DNA of 64,000 bases, from the NCBI GenBank assembly GCA_963281255.1, contig OY725499.1:3429148-3493147 (forward strand). Direction: 5' to 3'. Shown piece by piece: positions 62,481-64,000 of this stretch. The position numbers were made by a program, and so were the translations under genes. The notes under the pieces are model-generated. The model made no database searches, had not been told where the DNA came from, and saw only the letters and a list, made by a program, of their open reading frames with translations. The DNA comes from Aphrocallistes beatrix. Taxonomy: Eukaryota > Porifera > Hexactinellida > Sceptrulophora > Aphrocallistidae. Within the stretch, counting starts at the first letter, position 1, and each line of letters opens with the position of its first letter.

Positions 62481-64000
62481 TCATGAGGCTTGTGTAATAC
62501 AGAACACCACGCTCACCACCATCAAGTACATCATGCTTGGAGCTGCAATCACGTACATTGCGTATGAATATAGGACAATAGGACCTAGACTCACTACCAT
62601 ATATGGAATTTCCACGTCTGGCAGTATTCCATCATCTCCATTGATAAAATGCATTAGCACCCCAAAGCTAGCTATGATGAGATGGAATGAGAAGGTATCC
62701 GAGTGCAATCGTCTCCATCCGATGAGTTGGAGCTGATTCCACCATGCGATTAGAGAGGGTATGCTCATACCAATCAACCATAGAAGCAACACTAAACTCC
62801 AGCTTGCGATTATCGGATGCTTCATCCTCCTGCCCAGATAAGATAGGTGTGTCAGGATGAAGAGAAGGATTAAACCCAGGGAAGAGGAAAAGTAGGACGC
62901 CACGGCGAGAATCATAAAGAAAATAGCGAATATCGCATGCGGGATTCTCCATTTAGATTTTAAGGCGAGATTAATGGACCATAAGTTGCATAATTGGATG
63001 ACTTTAGCCGTTATTCCTAAAATGGAATAAATGGCGAAATTGAACAGAAGCACGACGAAGGACTCCATTCCAAACTGGAAGAACATAACACACAGGCAGA
63101 CTGCCAGCATTATTAACTGTTCTTCAGAGAGAATGTCAAGGCTCGCCTGGACGGCTATGGCTAGCAGCGCCCAGTGTGGAACTAAGGGCAGGTGTAACAC
63201 GCAGAAGTTGAGAAAGGTTACCCACCAACTCGCAGAGATCTGCAATGAGTATTTACACCTGTCTTCTCTATGCCAGAGCTCCAAGCTAATCACTGCAGGG
63301 CTGAATGCGATCCTCTGAGGGCGAATGTAGAAATCGAACGGTTGTGTTGTATGCACGTATTTATCGCTAATTCCATCTGAAGTCTCTACGATAGTTAGGT
63401 CACTAGCTTGACAGTCCTGGACAGAGACTTCGATTCTGTAAGCTATGTGCATCGGCCAAGTAACCAACAGTTCTACTTTTTCGTATTCCGAATTGGCTTT
63501 GATCGTTTCGGACCTGGAGTGAGTGCCTAGCGGAAATGGAGTAGGCAGGTGTATCCTGTGCTTATCACTGTCCTTTAGAGTGCGAATCATTGTTATTTGA
63601 GTCATAATGTTCGTGTTTAAGGCGTATTGATTGTGAGGATTAGGAGTTAGATAGAAAATCTTTGAGTTTGCATTCCCTATGGGCAGTATTTCAACCTCAT
63701 TTGTTGGGTGTACGCTACAGTTTTCCATATTCTTGAGAGGGCAGCTAATAACAGTCACATTTAGATTACGAGATATCAGAATCACGTCATATCCTGTCCC
63801 GAATACTTCACTGTCTATGCAAGTCATCCCGGACTCAATCCGGAACGACTTCCTATATGAATTTATCTCATCATCGCATGTCAAACCTCTTTTAACCAAT
63901 TTGGGACTTTTAAATCCATATCTGATTTCTTCTTCGAATATCTTCATTACCATTCCTGGCTTTTTAAGGCTTCCATTAGTGCTATTGACGCTGTTAACTA
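62481..64000 (-). CDS. PGAP1: PGAP1-like GPI inositol-deacylase, C-terminal part, 5' end beyond right edge
   Basis: Open frame reaching the right edge in frame (codons upstream of 63953 are open to 64000), stop at 62481; about 505 codons present. The first half is a luminal beta-rich domain with paired Cys and N-glycosylation sites. The second half has about eight hydrophobic helices (YSLQISASWWVTFLNF onwards) and the motif IGMSIPSLIAWWNQL, which resembles the late membrane region of PGAP1 (LNIPSFIYWLKNL). PGAP1 removes the inositol acyl chain from GPI-anchored proteins in the endoplasmic reticulum. The catalytic Ser lipase domain lies outside the window, so activity cannot be judged. Identification is by fold and one motif, so moderate. 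Confidence 0.7.
   Translation of the reverse strand, partial: VNSVNSTNGSLKKPGMVMKIFEEEIRYGFKSPKLVKRGLTCDDEINSYRKSFRIESGMTCIDSEVFGTGYDVILISRNLNVTVISCPLKNMENCSVHPTNEVEILPIGNANSKIFYLTPNPHNQYALNTNIMTQITMIRTLKDSDKHRIHLPTPFPLGTHSRSETIKANSEYEKVELLVTWPMHIAYRIEVSVQDCQASDLTIVETSDGISDKYVHTTQPFDFYIRPQRIAFSPAVISLELWHREDRCKYSLQISASWWVTFLNFCVLHLPLVPHWALLAIAVQASLDILSEEQLIMLAVCLCVMFFQFGMESFVVLLFNFAIYSILGITAKVIQLCNLWSINLALKSKWRIPHAIFAIFFMILAVASYFSSSLGLILLFILTHLSYLGRRMKHPIIASWSLVLLLWLIGMSIPSLIAWWNQLQLIGWRRLHSDTFSFHLIIASFGVLMHFINGDDGILPDVEIPYMVVSLGPIVLYSYAMYVIAAPSMMYLMVVSVVFCITQAS

Overview
The window is nuclear DNA from an animal. It is AT-rich, uses the standard code, has GT-AG introns, and is littered with short inverted-repeat DNA transposon remnants. 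It encodes a typical animal gene set: condensin II CAP-G2, NBR1, an LRRK-type Roco kinase, metaxin-2, ACOT11/12, LRAT-domain proteins and SelU. Many large genes are single open frames (LRRK 8.6 kb, NCAPG2 3.4 kb, POLH 2.2 kb), so the lineage looks intron-poor. A non-bilaterian or compact invertebrate is plausible, but I cannot name the species.

Layout. (1) 142-22458, minus strand: ten in-phase exons of a Tyr/Ser/Gly/Pro-rich, prion-like, RGG-tailed protein resembling the FET family (EWSR1/FUS/TAF15). It runs off the left edge. Its introns, one of 12.2 kb, hold several intronless nested genes on both strands: a multipass membrane protein, a beta-propeller-like protein, Lys-rich small proteins, two tandem LRAT-like genes and a Cys/His zinc-finger protein. 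(2) 24264-26456 minus: DNA polymerase eta. (3) 27261-32157 minus: four-exon NBR1 selective autophagy receptor. (4) 34006-34974 minus: Trm9/TRMT9B-like tRNA wobble-uridine methyltransferase. (5) 35944-39190 plus: five-exon ACOT11/12 acyl-CoA thioesterase. (6) 40538-41350 minus: full LRAT-domain protein. (7) 42560-45946 plus: NCAPG2. (8) 47460-48842 plus: UQCRC2, complex III core 2. (9) 49837-50367 plus: a SelU/PRXL2 peroxiredoxin-like selenoprotein with an in-frame TGA and a SECIS-like hairpin in the 3' UTR. (10) 51149-59707 plus: LRRK-family protein. (11) 60521-61276 plus: metaxin-2. (12) 61768-62172 minus: small single-pass membrane protein. (13) 62481-right edge, minus: C-terminal half of PGAP1.

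There is no operon or gene-cluster logic; neighbours do unrelated housekeeping work. The most notable items are the selenoprotein (a conventional caller reads it as a truncated 125-aa ORF), the very large host gene with its nested intronless genes, the duplicated LRAT-like pair that has lost catalytic residues and shows a sharp identity boundary suggestive of gene conversion, and several transposon remnants with intact target-site duplications, including one hAT-like element inserted inside a pogo/Tigger-like element and another at the edge of one.
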